Part shown: piece by piece, positions 17,397 through 24,554 of the stretch | Position numbering within the stretch: position 1 is the first letter of the stretch | Layout: each line of letters starts with the position of its first letter | Source of the DNA: Bog-756 sp050014755 | GTDB lineage: Bacteria > Actinomycetota > Acidimicrobiia > Acidimicrobiales > RAAP-2 | Assembly (NCBI GenBank): GCA_050014755.1 | Contig: JBEKCS010000006.1 | Coordinates: 14,775 to 78,774, forward strand | DNA: 64,000 nt | Reading direction: 5' to 3' | The notes under the pieces: generated by a model | Databases searched by the model: none | The model's input: the letters and a program-made list of their open reading frames with translations, nothing else | What the model was told of the DNA's origin: nothing | Program-made: the position numbers and the translations under genes

Positions 17397-17408
17397 TACC
17401 GAGCGGTA
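17397..17408. promoter_or_regulatory. Inverted repeat TACCG-AG-CGGTA, probable TetR-type operator
   Basis: Perfect 5-bp arms separated by two bases, 11 bp upstream of the acyl-CoA dehydrogenase start on the minus strand. The core TTACCGAGCGGTAG resembles the short palindromes bound by TetR-family repressors of fatty-acid degradation. No regulator gene for it is visible in the window. Confidence 0.5.
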
Positions 17409-17530
17409 GCAAATTCGGACATTCCGAGCCTCGAAATTCACTAAAGGCGTTCCGGACGGAGGCCGATACCTCAGGAGCCAGAACGCGACCCCGGCGGTCG
17501 ACGCCCCCGAGCCCTGTGGAGATGGAATCC

Positions 17531-18097
17531 ATGAGTGAGATGCCCGAAGGAACCGGATGGTGCCTCGGCGACGACGGCTCCTGGCATCGTTCGGAGACCG
17601 CCGCTGCGCCGGATCAGAACGACCAGCGCCGTGTCGCCCCGATCCCGGTGCCCGAACTCCCACTGCCTGATCGTGGGCCGGCGACGGTCGCACCCGCGTT
17701 CCCGACGACGATCCAGGGGATGTCCACGGACACGGCCGGCGAGTCGACGCCCGGTCCGGCGACCCCGCAGCACCCCACCTGGACCGGTGAGTCCGATCAA
17801 CGTCCCGAGGCTGGCCCCAAGTACCCCGATCTGTTCCAGCAGGCAGTTGCCGGATCGGCGCTCGCCAACGCGGTCACCGTCAACTACGCCGACGGGCTGG
17901 AGCACGAGACGCACGACACGCCGTCCACGTCCTCCCCGTTCGACGACTCCCATCTCCTCGTCTCCTCGTCGGCCCACACGCCGGCCGAAGTGGGCGCCTT
18001 CATCGGCGCTTCGGCCAAGAAGCGGTGGCGCCGCGGCCACCTCGGCCCACGTTCCTTCTTCCCCCAATCGGCCACCTCAGACCGGGCCTCCGACTGA
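17531..18097 (+). CDS. Hypothetical protein with N-terminal W-DDG-WH motif
   Basis: A 188-residue hydrophilic protein, rich in Pro, Ser and Thr. The N-terminal MPEGTGWCLGDDGSWHRSE resembles the short Trp-rich DUF2510-like motif, while the rest looks disordered. A basic segment (KKRWRRGHLG) lies near the C-terminus. Start chosen at the ATG nine bases after GGAG; an in-frame ATG at 17522 is also possible. No membrane segment, no enzymatic motif. It is divergent from the acyl-CoA dehydrogenase and convergent with the leu/cim operon. Function unknown. Confidence 0.6.
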   Translation: MSEMPEGTGWCLGDDGSWHRSETAAAPDQNDQRRVAPIPVPELPLPDRGPATVAPAFPTTIQGMSTDTAGESTPGPATPQHPTWTGESDQRPEAGPKYPDLFQQAVAGSALANAVTVNYADGLEHETHDTPSTSSPFDDSHLLVSSSAHTPAEVGAFIGASAKKRWRRGHLGPRSFFPQSATSDRASD

Positions 18098-18173
18098 CGC
18101 TCTTTCCTCCAGGAGCGAGGGCCGACCGCAACCCCCGGCGCCGGTCCGCTCAGTCGGAGTCCCCGAGGTGGTT

Positions 18174-18197
18174 GGTCACCGGGGAATCCCCGTGACC
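18174..18197. terminator. Hairpin between convergent genes
   Basis: GGTCAC, a bulged C, GGGG, loop AAT, CCCC, GTGACC: a ten-pair stem with one bulge, lying between the stop of the plus-strand hypothetical gene and the end of the leu/ilv/cim operon. There is no U-tract, so it is a candidate bidirectional terminator of the tail-less type seen in actinobacteria. Confidence 0.5.
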
Positions 18198-18210
18198 GAC
18201 TGCGAAACGG

Positions 18211-18732
18211 TCAATCGCGCTCGGGCAGCTCGAGCAGCTCGCTCCAGTCGCCGATCCGCTCGGCCACCTGCTCGGGCGTCAGACGGAGCGTCGACTCGGG
18301 CACGCAATCGGCGATGACCCGCTTCACCTGGTAGTGGTGCGACGCCGACCGGAACAACGGCTCCCGGGCGGTGACCAGGTCGGCGGGCGCACCCTCGAGG
18401 AACCCCCACAGGGTGAATGCCAGGGTCAGGTCGTGGATCATCGGCGCCCGGCCGAAGATGGCCGACCGGCGCGTGGCGACGGCCGTGCACCCGGCGATGG
18501 CGTCCTCGGCGTGCTCGCCGGGCGCCAGCACCAGACGGTCCTCGAACCGGCGGGCCAGCTTCAGTGCGAAGCCCTGGTCAGGTCCCTGCGTGCCGAGGAA
18601 GGCGCCGGAGGGCTGGCGGGTTCCCCGCAGCTCGGACGGCCGCGACGTGGTCCAGATGGACGGTACGTGCAGCTGGTAGGCGCGGCGGACCTGGTCCGCC
18701 TCGACGACGGGGACGAAACTGGGCTGGGTCAC
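18211..18732 (-). CDS. Conserved-looking hypothetical protein downstream of cimA
   Basis: A 173-residue protein starting at GTG (18732) with AGGAG six bases upstream. It has a mixed alpha/beta, soluble look: FVPVVEADQVRRAYQLHVP at the start, GFALKLARRFEDRLVL centrally, and a C-terminal helix (LTPEQVAERIGDWSELLELPE). It contains an ASHHYQVKR segment. I recognise no family. It follows cimA by 79 bp on the same strand and is probably the last gene of that operon. Confidence 0.6.
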   Translation of the reverse strand: MTQPSFVPVVEADQVRRAYQLHVPSIWTTSRPSELRGTRQPSGAFLGTQGPDQGFALKLARRFEDRLVLAPGEHAEDAIAGCTAVATRRSAIFGRAPMIHDLTLAFTLWGFLEGAPADLVTAREPLFRSASHHYQVKRVIADCVPESTLRLTPEQVAERIGDWSELLELPERD

Positions 18733-18811
18733 GAGGTACTCCTGGATTTCCTGGTGGTGCGGTGGGTCGTGCGCATGGAGAACGTGCCATGCGGCGGGCC
18801 GGATGTCCAGT

Positions 18812-20611
18812 TCAGACGTCGGATCCCGCGGTGTGGAGGAGACCGTAGACCACCGAGTCGGAAAGGGCCTGCCACGACGCGGCGATGATGTTCTCGGACA
18901 CCCCGATGGTGGTCCAGGTCCGGTTGCCGTCGGTCGAGTCGATGAGGACCCTGGTGACCGACCCGGTGCCCTTCGCCGAGTCGAGGACCCGCACCCGGTA
19001 GTCGACCAGGTGGACACCGTCGAGCGCCGGGTACCGGCTCCCGATCGCCGCCCGCAGGGCCCCGTCGAGTGCGTTGACAGGTCCGTTGCCCTCGGCCGTG
19101 GCCACGATCCGCTCGCTCCCCACCAACACCTTGACGGTGGCTTCGGTCGACTGGTCGACCCCCTGGTCGGCGATGACCCGGTAGGACTCGAGGTCGAAGA
19201 AGGGCTGGCGCCATCCGGTCGAGTTCCGCAGCAGGAGTTCGAGCGAGCCGTCGGCCACCTCGAAGTGGTACCCCTCGTATTCGAGTCGCTTGAGCGAGTC
19301 GAGGACCGAGGTCATGGCATCCGAGTCGAGTTCCAGCCCGAGCTCGTCGGCCTTCATGACCAGGGTGGAACGGCCGGCCATCTCGGACACCACGAAGCGG
19401 GTCCCGTTGCCTACCAGGTCGGGGGAGATGTGCTCGTACGCGTCCGACCGCCGGGCGATGGCCGAGGTGTGGAGCCCGGCCTTGTGGGCGAAGACCGAGG
19501 CACCGACGAATGGCTGCTGGGGGTTGGGGGCGATGTTGACCAGTTCGGAGATGTGATGGGCCACCGGGGTGAGCAGCGGGAGCCGATCGGCCGGGATTGT
19601 GGAGACCCTCAACTTGAGGGAGAGGTCCGGGACCACGGCGGCCAGATCGGCGTTGCCGGCCCGTTCGCCGTACCCGTTCACACAACCCTGGACGTGGGTG
19701 GCCCCGACCGACACGCCGGCCAGCGAGTTGGCTACCGCGCAGCCGCTGTCGTTGTGGAAGTGGACTCCCACCTGGGTCTCGAAGCGGTCCAGTACCGTGC
19801 CCACGATGCGCTCGACCTCGTAGGGAAGGGTCCCTCCGTTGGTGTCGCACAGCACGAGGGTCTCGGCCCCGGCCTCCTCGGCCGCCTGCAGGATGCGCAG
19901 GGTGAACTCGGGGTTGGCCTTGTAGCCGTCGAAGAAGTGCTCGGCATCCAGGAAGACCCGCAGGTCGTTGGCGCGCAGGAAGGCGACCGAGTCGGCCACC
20001 ATGGCGACGGCCTCGTCGAGGGTGGTCCGCAGTGCATCAACCACGTGCATCTCCGACGACTTGGCCACGATGCAGACAGCCTCGGTCTTCGCCTCGACCA
20101 GGTGCCGGAGGGTCTCGTCGTCCTCGGCCCGCACGCCGGCCCGCCGGGTGGAACCGAAGGCCACCAACGTGGCCCTCGCCAGATGGAGCTCGCCGGGGGC
20201 TCGGGCGAAGAACTCCGCGTCCTTGGGATTGGCGCCGGGCCAGCCGCCCTCGATGAAGGTGACACCGAGATGGTCGAGCTGTTCGGCCACCTTGAGCTTG
20301 TCGTCCACGGTCAGCGACAGGCCCTCCTGTTGGGATCCGTCGCGCAGTGTGGTGTCGAAGACGTCCACCGCGTCGGGCAGGTCGGGCAGGTCGAAGTCGT
20401 GACCACCCGCCGTCGTTGGCTGGCCGCCGTCGTGGTCCGCTCCCCGACGGCTGCGGGCGTGGGCCTCCTGGCCCCGGGTCAGCGGATGGGAGTGGGGCGG
20501 GCCGCCGCCGTGGCTGTGGGTGTGGCCGTGGCTGTGCGGGTGGGTATGGGTGGCACCGTCGCCGGCCGTCGCATACGACTCGTCGTTGAGGGTGGGGCCG
20601 TCACTCGACAT
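18812..20611 (-). CDS. cimA: (R)-citramalate synthase with His-rich N-terminal extension
   Basis: A 599-residue enzyme condensing acetyl-CoA and pyruvate to (R)-citramalate, the first step of the threonine-independent isoleucine route. The HMGL-like TIM barrel starts near 82 with FDTTLRDGSQQEG; HFHNDSGCAVANSL supplies the metal-binding His residues; GYGERAGNADLA follows; the C-terminal ~120 residues are the LeuA-type regulatory domain. It differs from isopropylmalate synthase in the SQQEG motif. Residues 22-42 contain nine His in alternating H-T-H-P-H-S-H style, absent from typical CimA. The start overlaps the ilvE stop by 11 bp. Isoleucine feedback is expected from the family. Confidence 0.92.
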   Translation of the reverse strand: MSSDGPTLNDESYATAGDGATHTHPHSHGHTHSHGGGPPHSHPLTRGQEAHARSRRGADHDGGQPTTAGGHDFDLPDLPDAVDVFDTTLRDGSQQEGLSLTVDDKLKVAEQLDHLGVTFIEGGWPGANPKDAEFFARAPGELHLARATLVAFGSTRRAGVRAEDDETLRHLVEAKTEAVCIVAKSSEMHVVDALRTTLDEAVAMVADSVAFLRANDLRVFLDAEHFFDGYKANPEFTLRILQAAEEAGAETLVLCDTNGGTLPYEVERIVGTVLDRFETQVGVHFHNDSGCAVANSLAGVSVGATHVQGCVNGYGERAGNADLAAVVPDLSLKLRVSTIPADRLPLLTPVAHHISELVNIAPNPQQPFVGASVFAHKAGLHTSAIARRSDAYEHISPDLVGNGTRFVVSEMAGRSTLVMKADELGLELDSDAMTSVLDSLKRLEYEGYHFEVADGSLELLLRNSTGWRQPFFDLESYRVIADQGVDQSTEATVKVLVGSERIVATAEGNGPVNALDGALRAAIGSRYPALDGVHLVDYRVRVLDSAKGTGSVTRVLIDSTDGNRTWTTIGVSENIIAASWQALSDSVVYGLLHTAGSDV

Positions 20612-21530
20612 AGTCCAACCAGTCCTTGTACTGATCGACCTCGCCGCGCACGGCACTGAAATAGATCTGCTGGATCCTCTGGGTAACGGGTCCGGGCTTG
20701 CCGGCGCCGACCGTGCGGTCGTCGACGGCCCGGATCGGCACCACTTCGGCGGCCGTCCCGGTGAGGAATGCCTCGTCCGCCGTGTACAGGTCGGTCCTGA
20801 TGAGCTGCTGGTAGTGGACCTCGAGGCCGAGATCGCGTGCGATCGCCTCGACCGACTTCTGGGTGATGCCCTCGAGCGCGCCCGAGTCGGAGCTCGGCGG
20901 GGTGAGCAGCCGGCCGTTGCGCACGATGAAGATGTTCTCGCCGGTGCACTCGCTCACGTTGCCGTCGGGAGCGAGCAGGACGGCCTCGTCGTAGCCGGCC
21001 TTGATCGCCTCGACCTTGGCCAGCGACGAGTTCACGTACATCCCGGTCCCCTTGGCCGCGGTCGGGACCGCGTTGGGGTCGTGGCGTCGCCACGACGAGA
21101 TCTTGACCGACACGCCGTTGGCCACCCCTTCGTCCCCCAGGTAGGTGCCCCACGGCCAGCAGGCGATCGACACGTTGACCGGGGACGGAATGGGGTTGAG
21201 CCCCATCTCGCCGTAGCCGAGGTAGACGAGCGGCCGGATGTAGCAACCGGCATCCATCCCGTTGACCCGGACGAGCTCACGCGTCGCCTCGACGACGTCG
21301 TCCACGCTGAAGGGGATGTCGATCAGGAAGACCGACGCGGACACGAACAGGCGCTCGATGTGGTCACGGAGGCGGAAGACGGCCACGCCCCGGTCGGTCG
21401 GATAGGCGCGGATGCCCTCGAAGACGCCCGAGCCGTAGTGCATGGTGTGGGTGAGCACGTGCACGGTGGCGTCGGCCCAGTCGACGAACTCGCCGTCCAT
21501 CCAGATCTTCTCAGTGGGGGTGATTGGCAT
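20601..21530 (-). CDS. ilvE: Branched-chain amino acid aminotransferase
   Basis: A 309-residue fold-type IV PLP enzyme that transfers the amino group between glutamate and the 2-ketoacids of Leu, Ile and Val. The Schiff-base lysine is Lys160 (VPTAAKGTGMY), matching Lys159 of E. coli IlvE. HYGSGVFEGIRAY near 31-43 and SECTGENIFIV near 208 are standard. Length equals that of the bacterial group. It starts 3 bp after leuB and overlaps cimA by 11 bp, so the three genes are one translation-coupled operon. Confidence 0.95.
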   Translation of the reverse strand: MPITPTEKIWMDGEFVDWADATVHVLTHTMHYGSGVFEGIRAYPTDRGVAVFRLRDHIERLFVSASVFLIDIPFSVDDVVEATRELVRVNGMDAGCYIRPLVYLGYGEMGLNPIPSPVNVSIACWPWGTYLGDEGVANGVSVKISSWRRHDPNAVPTAAKGTGMYVNSSLAKVEAIKAGYDEAVLLAPDGNVSECTGENIFIVRNGRLLTPPSSDSGALEGITQKSVEAIARDLGLEVHYQQLIRTDLYTADEAFLTGTAAEVVPIRAVDDRTVGAGKPGPVTQRIQQIYFSAVRGEVDQYKDWLDYVE

Positions 21531-21533
21531 GGC

Positions 21534-22553
21534 TCAGAGCCTTTCTGCGATGGCGTCGCCGATCTCGGTGGTCGAGAGCGTCGGGTTCGGATTGGAGTTG
21601 ACGAAATCGGTGACGGCGGCGTGCACCGCGGCGGCGGCGTCGGCCTCGCCCAGGAAGTCGAGCATGAGCGCCGCGGAACGGACGGCTGCCGCCGGGTTGG
21701 CCTTACCGGTGCCCGCGATGTCGTGGGCCGCGCCGTGGACCGGTTCGAACATGGAGGGCCCGGTGCGGTCGGGATTGAGGTTGGCCGAGGCGGCGTAGCC
21801 GATGCCGCCGGCGATGGCACCGGCCAGGTCGGTGATGATGTCGCCGAACAGGTTGTCGGTGACGATGACGTCGTAGCGGGCCGGGTTCTCGACCAGGTAG
21901 ATACAGGTGGCGTCCACGTGGTTGTAGTCGCGGGTCACGTCCGGGAAGTCCGGGGCGACCTCGTCGACCGTCCGCTGCCACAGGTCACCGGCGAAGGTGA
22001 GGACGTTGGTCTTGTGGACCAGCGTCAGGTGCCGACGGGGGCGCGTGGCCGCCAGGGCGAAGGCATAGCGGACACACCGCTCCACACCGTGCCGGGTGTT
22101 CACGGACCCCTGGGTGGCGACCTCGAAGGGGGTCCCCTTGCGGAGGAAGCCGCCCTCGCCGGCGTAGGTCCCCTCGGTGTTCTCCCTGATCACCACGAAG
22201 TCACAGTCCGGCGCCGGCGCCCCGGGGACCCCGGTGAAGGGCCGCAGGTTGATGTAGAGGTCGAGCTCGAACCGGAGTCGCAGCAGCATGCCCCGCTCCA
22301 GGGTGCCCGGCGGCACCTCGGTCGACCCCACCGCGGCGCCGATGGCGCCGAGGAGGATGGCGTCCTGCCCACGCAGCTCCTCGAGAACGCTGTCGGGCAG
22401 TACGTCGCCCGTGCGCACGTAGCGGTCGGCGCCGAGGTCGTAGTCGGTGGTGTCGAGGACGACACCCGCGGCGCGGACCACCTTGAGGGCCTCGGCGGTC
22501 ACCTCGGGACCGATCCCGTCACCGCCGATCACGCCAACCTTGTAGCTACTCAC
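21534..22553 (-). CDS. leuB: 3-isopropylmalate dehydrogenase
   Basis: A 339-residue NAD-dependent decarboxylating dehydrogenase. VGVIGGDGIGPEV begins the protein after the GTG start, ERGMLLRLRFELDLYINLRP gives the substrate-binding Arg residues, VTDNLFGDIITDL carries metal-binding Asp residues, and FEPVHGAAHDIAGTGKANP is the nucleotide-binding segment. In this operon (leuB-ilvE-cimA) it may serve both leucine synthesis and the methylmalate step of the citramalate route. The start is GTG at 22553 with AAGGA ten bases upstream. The 5' leader of about 270 nt contains an attenuator. Confidence 0.95.
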   Translation of the reverse strand: MSSYKVGVIGGDGIGPEVTAEALKVVRAAGVVLDTTDYDLGADRYVRTGDVLPDSVLEELRGQDAILLGAIGAAVGSTEVPPGTLERGMLLRLRFELDLYINLRPFTGVPGAPAPDCDFVVIRENTEGTYAGEGGFLRKGTPFEVATQGSVNTRHGVERCVRYAFALAATRPRRHLTLVHKTNVLTFAGDLWQRTVDEVAPDFPDVTRDYNHVDATCIYLVENPARYDVIVTDNLFGDIITDLAGAIAGGIGYAASANLNPDRTGPSMFEPVHGAAHDIAGTGKANPAAAVRSAALMLDFLGEADAAAAVHAAVTDFVNSNPNPTLSTTEIGDAIAERL

Positions 22554-22569
22554 TTGTCTGATGTCCTTG

Positions 22570-22612
22570 TCTGCTCTGTCCGTACTGCTCGGTCTGCTCT
22601 GTCCGTACTGCT
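22570..22612. repeat. Two 20-bp direct repeats, period 23 bp, upstream of leuB
   Basis: The 20-mer TCTGCTCTGTCCGTACTGCT occurs at 22570-22589 and again, identical, at 22593-22612. It lies in the untranslated leader between the attenuator and the leuB start, beginning 17 bp upstream of the GTG. Confidence 0.9.
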
Positions 22613-22723
22613 GCGCGCTGTCCCCCACCGGTTCCCGTCGCCGGACCCGGGCCCTGACTCTGCCACCTCGGCGGAGCTCCCCGCCCGATCCACCGTCCAC
22701 ACACCCGACGGACCCGGAAATTG

Positions 22724-22748
22724 AAAAACCGCCCACCAGGTGGACGGT
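22724..22748 (-). terminator. Intrinsic terminator of the leuB-ilvE-cimA attenuator
   Basis: On the minus strand: ACCGTCCA, loop CCTGG, TGGGCGGT, followed by a run of five T (the last stem base included). The stem has eight pairs with one G-U. A U-tailed hairpin like this is rare in such a GC-rich genome. It lies after a branched-chain leader peptide and about 170 nt before the first structural gene, so it is best read as an attenuator. Confidence 0.75.
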
Positions 22749-22753
22749 CAGAA

Positions 22754-22779
22754 GGCACACACCGGGAGCGGTCTGTGCC
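22754..22779 (-). promoter_or_regulatory. Pause / anti-antiterminator hairpin of the attenuator
   Basis: GGCACAGACCG, loop CTCC, CGGTGTGTGCC: an 11-position stem with a single G-G mismatch, starting at the last base of the leader-peptide stop codon. Its inner segment ACCGCTC (22772-22766) can instead pair, with one G-U, with GGGCGGT (22734-22728), the 3' arm of the terminator. That gives a mutually exclusive antiterminator of seven pairs. Confidence 0.65.
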
Positions 22780-22829
22780 TAGTCGATAATGATTACGGTG
22801 CCGCGTGAGGACGTATCGGTGCGCTGCAT
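22779..22829 (-). CDS. Leader peptide of the leuB-ilvE-cimA operon, 16 aa
   Basis: The frame reads MQRTDTSSRGTVIIID then TAG. Four consecutive branched-chain codons (GTA ATC ATT ATC) stand just before the stop, immediately 5' of the pause hairpin, which is the classical place for control codons. GGAGG lies one base before the ATG, too close for an ideal ribosome site. A possible -10 seven bases upstream suggests the transcript may start at or near the ATG (leaderless). An in-frame GTG seven codons upstream is an alternative start. The three Ile codons suggest isoleucine sensing. Confidence 0.65.
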   Translation of the reverse strand: MQRTDTSSRGTVIIID

Positions 22830-22835
22830 CCCTCC

Positions 22836-22865
22836 AGTGTCGCCCGTCACACCCGGCACCGTCAA
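22836..22865 (-). promoter_or_regulatory. Candidate promoter of the leu/ilv/cim operon
   Basis: TTGACG (22865-22860) and GACACT (22841-22836) are separated by 18 bp on the minus strand. The -35 overlaps the stop codon of tsaC. Start of transcription would fall at or just before the leader-peptide ATG. The -10 is weak, so this is tentative. Confidence 0.4.
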
Positions 22866-23539
22866 CCCCAATCCCCGTCGGAGGCCTCCTGCGAGCGTCG
22901 CGCGCCGACTCCCCGGGTGCCGTGCAGCACCCGCCAGGCCAGGGCCCCCTCACGCAGGCAACGAGACGCCGGGCCCCGGCACTCGACGACCGTGGACGGG
23001 ACGCCGTCACAGGTCCCCCCGTCCAGGACGACGGCAGGCTGGTCGGACCCGGCGAAGTACCGGACCACCTGGTCCGCCGTGGTCGCCGGCGGCGAGCCGT
23101 GGATGTTGGCGCTGGTGACGGCCAGGGGGCCGAGGAGTTCGCACAGCGCCACCACCACCGGGTGGTCGGGCCGGCGGACGCCGACGGTCTGCCCGGCGGC
23201 GGGTGGCCCTCCCAGGTCGACGTCGAATCCGGGACGCCTCCTCACGACCAGGGTGAGCGGCCCGGGCCAGAAGCGCTCGGCCAGCTCCGCTGCGGCCACC
23301 TCCAGATCACCGGCGACCAGCGCCACCTGCTCGGGCCCGGCCACGAGGATCGGCAGAGGCACGTCGTGGGGCCTCCCCTTCAACGCGAACAGACGGGCCA
23401 CCGCCTCGGGTTGTGACGGGTCGACGGCCAACCCGTAGACGGTGTCCGTCGGCACGGCCACGACGTCCCCGGCGGCGAGGGCCGAGGCGGCGCGGTGCAG
23501 CGCGCCCCGGTCGCCTACCTGGAGAACCTCGGTACTCAC
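22862..23539 (-). CDS. tsaC: L-threonylcarbamoyladenylate synthase (YrdC/Sua5 family)
   Basis: A 225-residue YrdC-domain enzyme making threonylcarbamoyl-AMP from Thr, bicarbonate and ATP for the t6A37 modification of ANN-decoding tRNAs. VPTDTVYGLAVDP (30-42), LKGRPHDVPLPILV and the TSANIHGSPP motif are diagnostic. It lacks the C-terminal Sua5 domain. The start is GTG, directly adjacent to a tandem array of 18-bp units. It follows prmC, the usual actinobacterial order. Confidence 0.92.
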   Translation of the reverse strand: MSTEVLQVGDRGALHRAASALAAGDVVAVPTDTVYGLAVDPSQPEAVARLFALKGRPHDVPLPILVAGPEQVALVAGDLEVAAAELAERFWPGPLTLVVRRRPGFDVDLGGPPAAGQTVGVRRPDHPVVVALCELLGPLAVTSANIHGSPPATTADQVVRYFAGSDQPAVVLDGGTCDGVPSTVVECRGPASRCLREGALAWRVLHGTRGVGARRSQEASDGDWG

Positions 23540-23608
23540 TGCACTGCCTCTGTCGACTGCACTGCCTCTGTCGACTGCACTGCCTCTGTCGACTGCACTG
23601 CCTCTGTC
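23540..23608. repeat. 18-bp tandem array, 3.8 copies, abutting the tsaC start codon
   Basis: The unit TGCACTGCCTCTGTCGAC is repeated exactly three times plus 15 bp. On the minus strand each unit contains AGAGG followed by AGTGCA. The copy next to the gene places AGAGG about seven bases before the GTG start, so the array itself supplies the ribosome site. Eighteen bp is six codons, so copy-number change keeps frame with tsaC. Confidence 0.92.
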
Positions 23609-23623
23609 ACGGTCGGGCCGCCC

Positions 23624-24547
23624 TCACCGCTCCGCCACCAGCATCCGCGTCCGGCCGGCCAGGTCAGGAGCCGTCTCCACCCGCGAGAACCGGACCCGGC
23701 GGGCCATGTCGAGCGACGCGTGGGCCTGGGCCGGATCCAACTCCACCACCAGCGCGCCCGAGCCCCGGAGCCACACGGGGGCACCGGCCACCACCGTCTC
23801 GATGTCAGCCGTCCCGGCCACACCGCTCCGCCCACGGGACGCGACCAGTGCCCTGCGGGGCTCCCAGTCCCGCACGGTCGGGTCGAGGTCGTCGAACTGG
23901 TCCTCGGCCACGTACGGGGGATTGGACACGATCAGGTCCACGTTGCCGGACAGCCGTGGGGGAAGGGCGTCGAACCACGTCCCGCCGGCCAGCGTCACCC
24001 GGGCGGCGGCGTCCCGGTCACGAATGGCCTGACGGCCCAGATTGATCCTGGCCACCTCGAGCGCCTCGGGCGAGGCGTCGGTGGCCCAGACCTCGAGCGG
24101 CACAGCTCCCCGGGGCCACTCGACGGCCAGCGACAGTGCGATCGCCCCCGACCCGGTACCGAGATCGACGCAGACCAGGGGCTCTGTGCCACCTCGGCGG
24201 CCCAGGGCGATCCGGGCCAGTTCGCCCAGGGCCACCTCCACCACCTGTTCCGTCTCCGACCGGGGGATGAGAACGCGGGGGTCCAACTGCAGCTCGAGGG
24301 AACGGAACTGCCACGTGCCGAGCACATACTGCAGGGGCTCGCCCGTGGCCCGCCGACGGGCGAGATCCAGCGCCGACGCACGGCACCCCGGGTCGTCGTC
24401 CGCCACGGCCTGCGCGTGCTCGACGATCCAGGTCGCCTCGCGCCCCGAGCCGACCAGGGCGGCCACCTCGGCGATCAGGCCGGACCGTCCCGCCGCCGGG
24501 AGGGACGAGGACGGCGGGACGGCGGTTCGTTCCGACTCCTCCACCAC
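23624..24547 (-). CDS. prmC: Peptide chain release factor N5-glutamine methyltransferase
   Basis: A 307-residue SAM-dependent methyltransferase that methylates the Gln of the GGQ motif in RF1/RF2. The N-terminal helical domain contains RRATGEPLQYVLG; the SAM loop is VDLGTGSGAIA (127-137) and the substrate motif NPPY is at 209-212. Its own likely target, RF1, is encoded directly upstream, 7 bp away. Start is the second of two GTG codons by position, and the first is also possible. Confidence 0.94.
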   Translation of the reverse strand: MVEESERTAVPPSSSLPAAGRSGLIAEVAALVGSGREATWIVEHAQAVADDDPGCRASALDLARRRATGEPLQYVLGTWQFRSLELQLDPRVLIPRSETEQVVEVALGELARIALGRRGGTEPLVCVDLGTGSGAIALSLAVEWPRGAVPLEVWATDASPEALEVARINLGRQAIRDRDAAARVTLAGGTWFDALPPRLSGNVDLIVSNPPYVAEDQFDDLDPTVRDWEPRRALVASRGRSGVAGTADIETVVAGAPVWLRGSGALVVELDPAQAHASLDMARRVRFSRVETAPDLAGRTRMLVAER

Positions 24548-24554
24548 CCGGGCC

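Noticed and set aside
16061..17530. Long plus-strand frame antisense to the acyl-CoA dehydrogenase, in phase with the hypothetical gene at 17531
   Set aside because: It is the shadow of the dehydrogenase; only the part after 17531 has its own ribosome site and non-shadow composition.
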